Source: Candidatus Thiodiazotropha endolucinida | GTDB lineage: Bacteria; Pseudomonadota; Gammaproteobacteria; Chromatiales; Chromatiaceae | DNA: 64,000 nt | Direction of reading: 5' to 3' | Assembly (NCBI RefSeq): GCF_001715975.1 | Contig: NZ_MARB01000004.1 | Span: forward strand, 124,001-188,000 | Translations under genes and position numbers: made by a program | The notes under the pieces: model-generated | What the model saw: the letters and a program-made list of their open reading frames with translations, nothing else | Databases searched by the model: none | What the model was told of the DNA's origin: nothing | Shown here: positions 63,126 to 64,000 of the stretch, one piece after another | Numbering within the stretch: the stretch's first letter is position 1 | Layout: the number at the start of each line of letters is the position of its first letter

Positions 63126-64000
63126 TAATAGGTACCGTAGTAATTGTCACCTTTGACTTCCCGACTCTTGTTAAGCACCAAACCGATTGCCTTGTCGCTG
63201 TCCAGGCGGCTCAGCGTATCCTTGATCGCTTCAACAGGTGTCCCTCCAGCTTCCACCACGACCAGGACCTGCCCCATGTGCTGGTTTAGTACGATTGATT
63301 CACTGGTTGATAGCATGGGAGGAGAGTCGAAAATGATGATCCGGTCCTGATACCTTACAACCACTTCATTCAGGAACTCCTCCATCTCTTTGCTGGCGAG
63401 TAGCTCCGTCGACTTTTCCGAGCGTTTTCCGGCAGAGATTACTTTTAGCCTTGGGATTTGTGTTTCGAGTATGACATCACCAACGGTACAGCTTTTATCC
63501 TCAAGCAGATCGATAAGCCCCTTTTCCTTTTCGATACCAAGCAGCGTACTCAAGGAGCAGCGCAATACATCACCATCAATCAGGAGCACAGTCGAATCGA
63601 GTTCCGTAGATATACTCAAGGCAAGATTCATTGCGGTAAATGTCTTACCTTCCGATGGCAGTGAACTGGAAATGGATATCAGATTGCCATGCTCTATCGG
63701 TGCCGCACCCTTACCCAGGGCGTTCATAATAACCGGACGTTTTATAATTCGATACTCTTCAGAGAGTTGCTTATTGCCGGAATGGGGTACGATATATCCC
63801 ACTCGAGACAGTGATTCGTAGTCCAGATGAATCTTCTTGGCACTACTTCTCGCGACAGGCTCCCTGCTGACAGGAATAGTGGGTTCGGCAGATTGCTGTC
63901 CACCCGCAGCAGGCATGACAGACGCTGTTTGCTCCAGTACCGGCTTGGCTTTTTCAATCGTTCTATCACGATTTGTAACATCCGCTGTTTTGGCTGATTC
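63122..64000 (-). CDS. XrtA/exosortase-associated tyrosine kinase, 5' truncated by window edge
   Basis: The frame is open to base 64000, so the N-terminus lies beyond the window; the ATG at 63916 is probably internal. The protein resembles the PEP-CTERM/exosortase tyrosine kinase (CpsD-like BY-kinase): SRVGYIVPHSGNKQLSEEYRIIKRPV, the Walker A variant SSLPSEGKTFTAMNLA, Walker A' VLLIDGDVLR, and IIIFDSPPM as Walker B. The C-terminus is Tyr-rich (NYYGTYY), the usual autophosphorylation tail. Such kinases control polymerisation of exopolysaccharide with a Wzc-like or chain-length partner. Such a partner should lie upstream, out of view. The stop codon lies within the dispersed element. Confidence 0.87.
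   Translation of the reverse strand, partial: ESAKTADVTNRDRTIEKAKPVLEQTASVMPAAGGQQSAEPTIPVSREPVARSSAKKIHLDYESLSRVGYIVPHSGNKQLSEEYRIIKRPVIMNALGKGAAPIEHGNLISISSSLPSEGKTFTAMNLALSISTELDSTVLLIDGDVLRCSLSTLLGIEKEKGLIDLLEDKSCTVGDVILETQIPRLKVISAGKRSEKSTELLASKEMEEFLNEVVVRYQDRIIIFDSPPMLSTSESIVLNQHMGQVLVVVEAGGTPVEAIKDTLSRLDSDKAIGLVLNKSREVKGDNYYGTYY

Overview
The window reads as the chromosome of a free-living or symbiotic sulfur-oxidising gammaproteobacterium, close in flavour to the Chromatiales/Sedimenticola/Thiodiazotropha group. The evidence is a sulfate adenylyltransferase of the sulfur-oxidiser type, gammaproteobacterial single-copy families (SdhE, HspQ, DUF3581, RecBCD, HrpA, YchJ, tesA-ybbA-ybbP synteny), a 2-oxoacid:ferredoxin oxidoreductase beside a normal sdh operon, and an exosortase-type polysaccharide tyrosine kinase at the right edge. 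The taxon is inferred from gene content only. No phage, transposase, CRISPR array, rRNA or convincing tRNA was seen; the one RNA gene is the SRP RNA.

Layout. 1-0.8 kb: a roadblock/LC7 fragment and a CZB zinc-sensor protein. 0.8-6.8 kb (minus): sdhCDAB-sdhE and the malic enzyme maeB. 7-13.4 kb: an unknown coiled-coil protein, an SGNH hydrolase, DAHP synthase, ybaK with a PqiA-like protein, hspQ with a DUF3465 protein, DUF3581 and the SRP RNA. 13.4-17.3 kb: tesA divergent from an ABC transporter (ybbA-ybbP) with overlapping start codons. 17.3-26.8 kb: two unknown small proteins, an OmpA lipoprotein-KorA-KorB-ferritin-like operon, a TlpA-type thioredoxin, PGDYG and DUF547 proteins and a spondin-domain pair. 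27.1-35.7 kb: a TetR regulator divergent from a beta-oxidation operon (acyl-CoA dehydrogenase, HAD-ECH bifunctional enzyme, thiolase, DUF4442 thioesterase-like protein, nitronate-monooxygenase-like flavoprotein). 35.8-37.1 kb: sat. 37.3-45.9 kb: recC-recB-recD. 46-50.3 kb: HDOD protein, a 73-aa protein, DUF1631 and PilZ proteins. 50.3-55.1 kb: an RND exporter, a lipoprotein, a membrane HExxH protein, a lytic transglycosylase and ychJ. 55.5-62.6 kb: hrpA and the split transhydrogenase pntA1-pntA2-pntB. 63.1 kb to the edge: the tyrosine kinase.

How it fits together. Succinate dehydrogenase, malic enzyme, 2-oxoacid:ferredoxin oxidoreductase and proton-translocating transhydrogenase cover carbon and reductant exchange around the TCA cycle. 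Sat gives ATP from APS during sulfur oxidation. The fad operon allows fatty-acid breakdown under a local TetR protein.

The most unusual signals are non-coding. A short element of about 35 bp with inverted ends recurs at gene 3' ends and appears to supply the stop codons of three genes. A 34-bp-arm inverted repeat sits inside the sdh operon between sdhA and sdhB. The most unusual gene arrangement is an outer-membrane OmpA lipoprotein overlapping the ferredoxin oxidoreductase genes, with a ferritin-like protein coupled at the other end.
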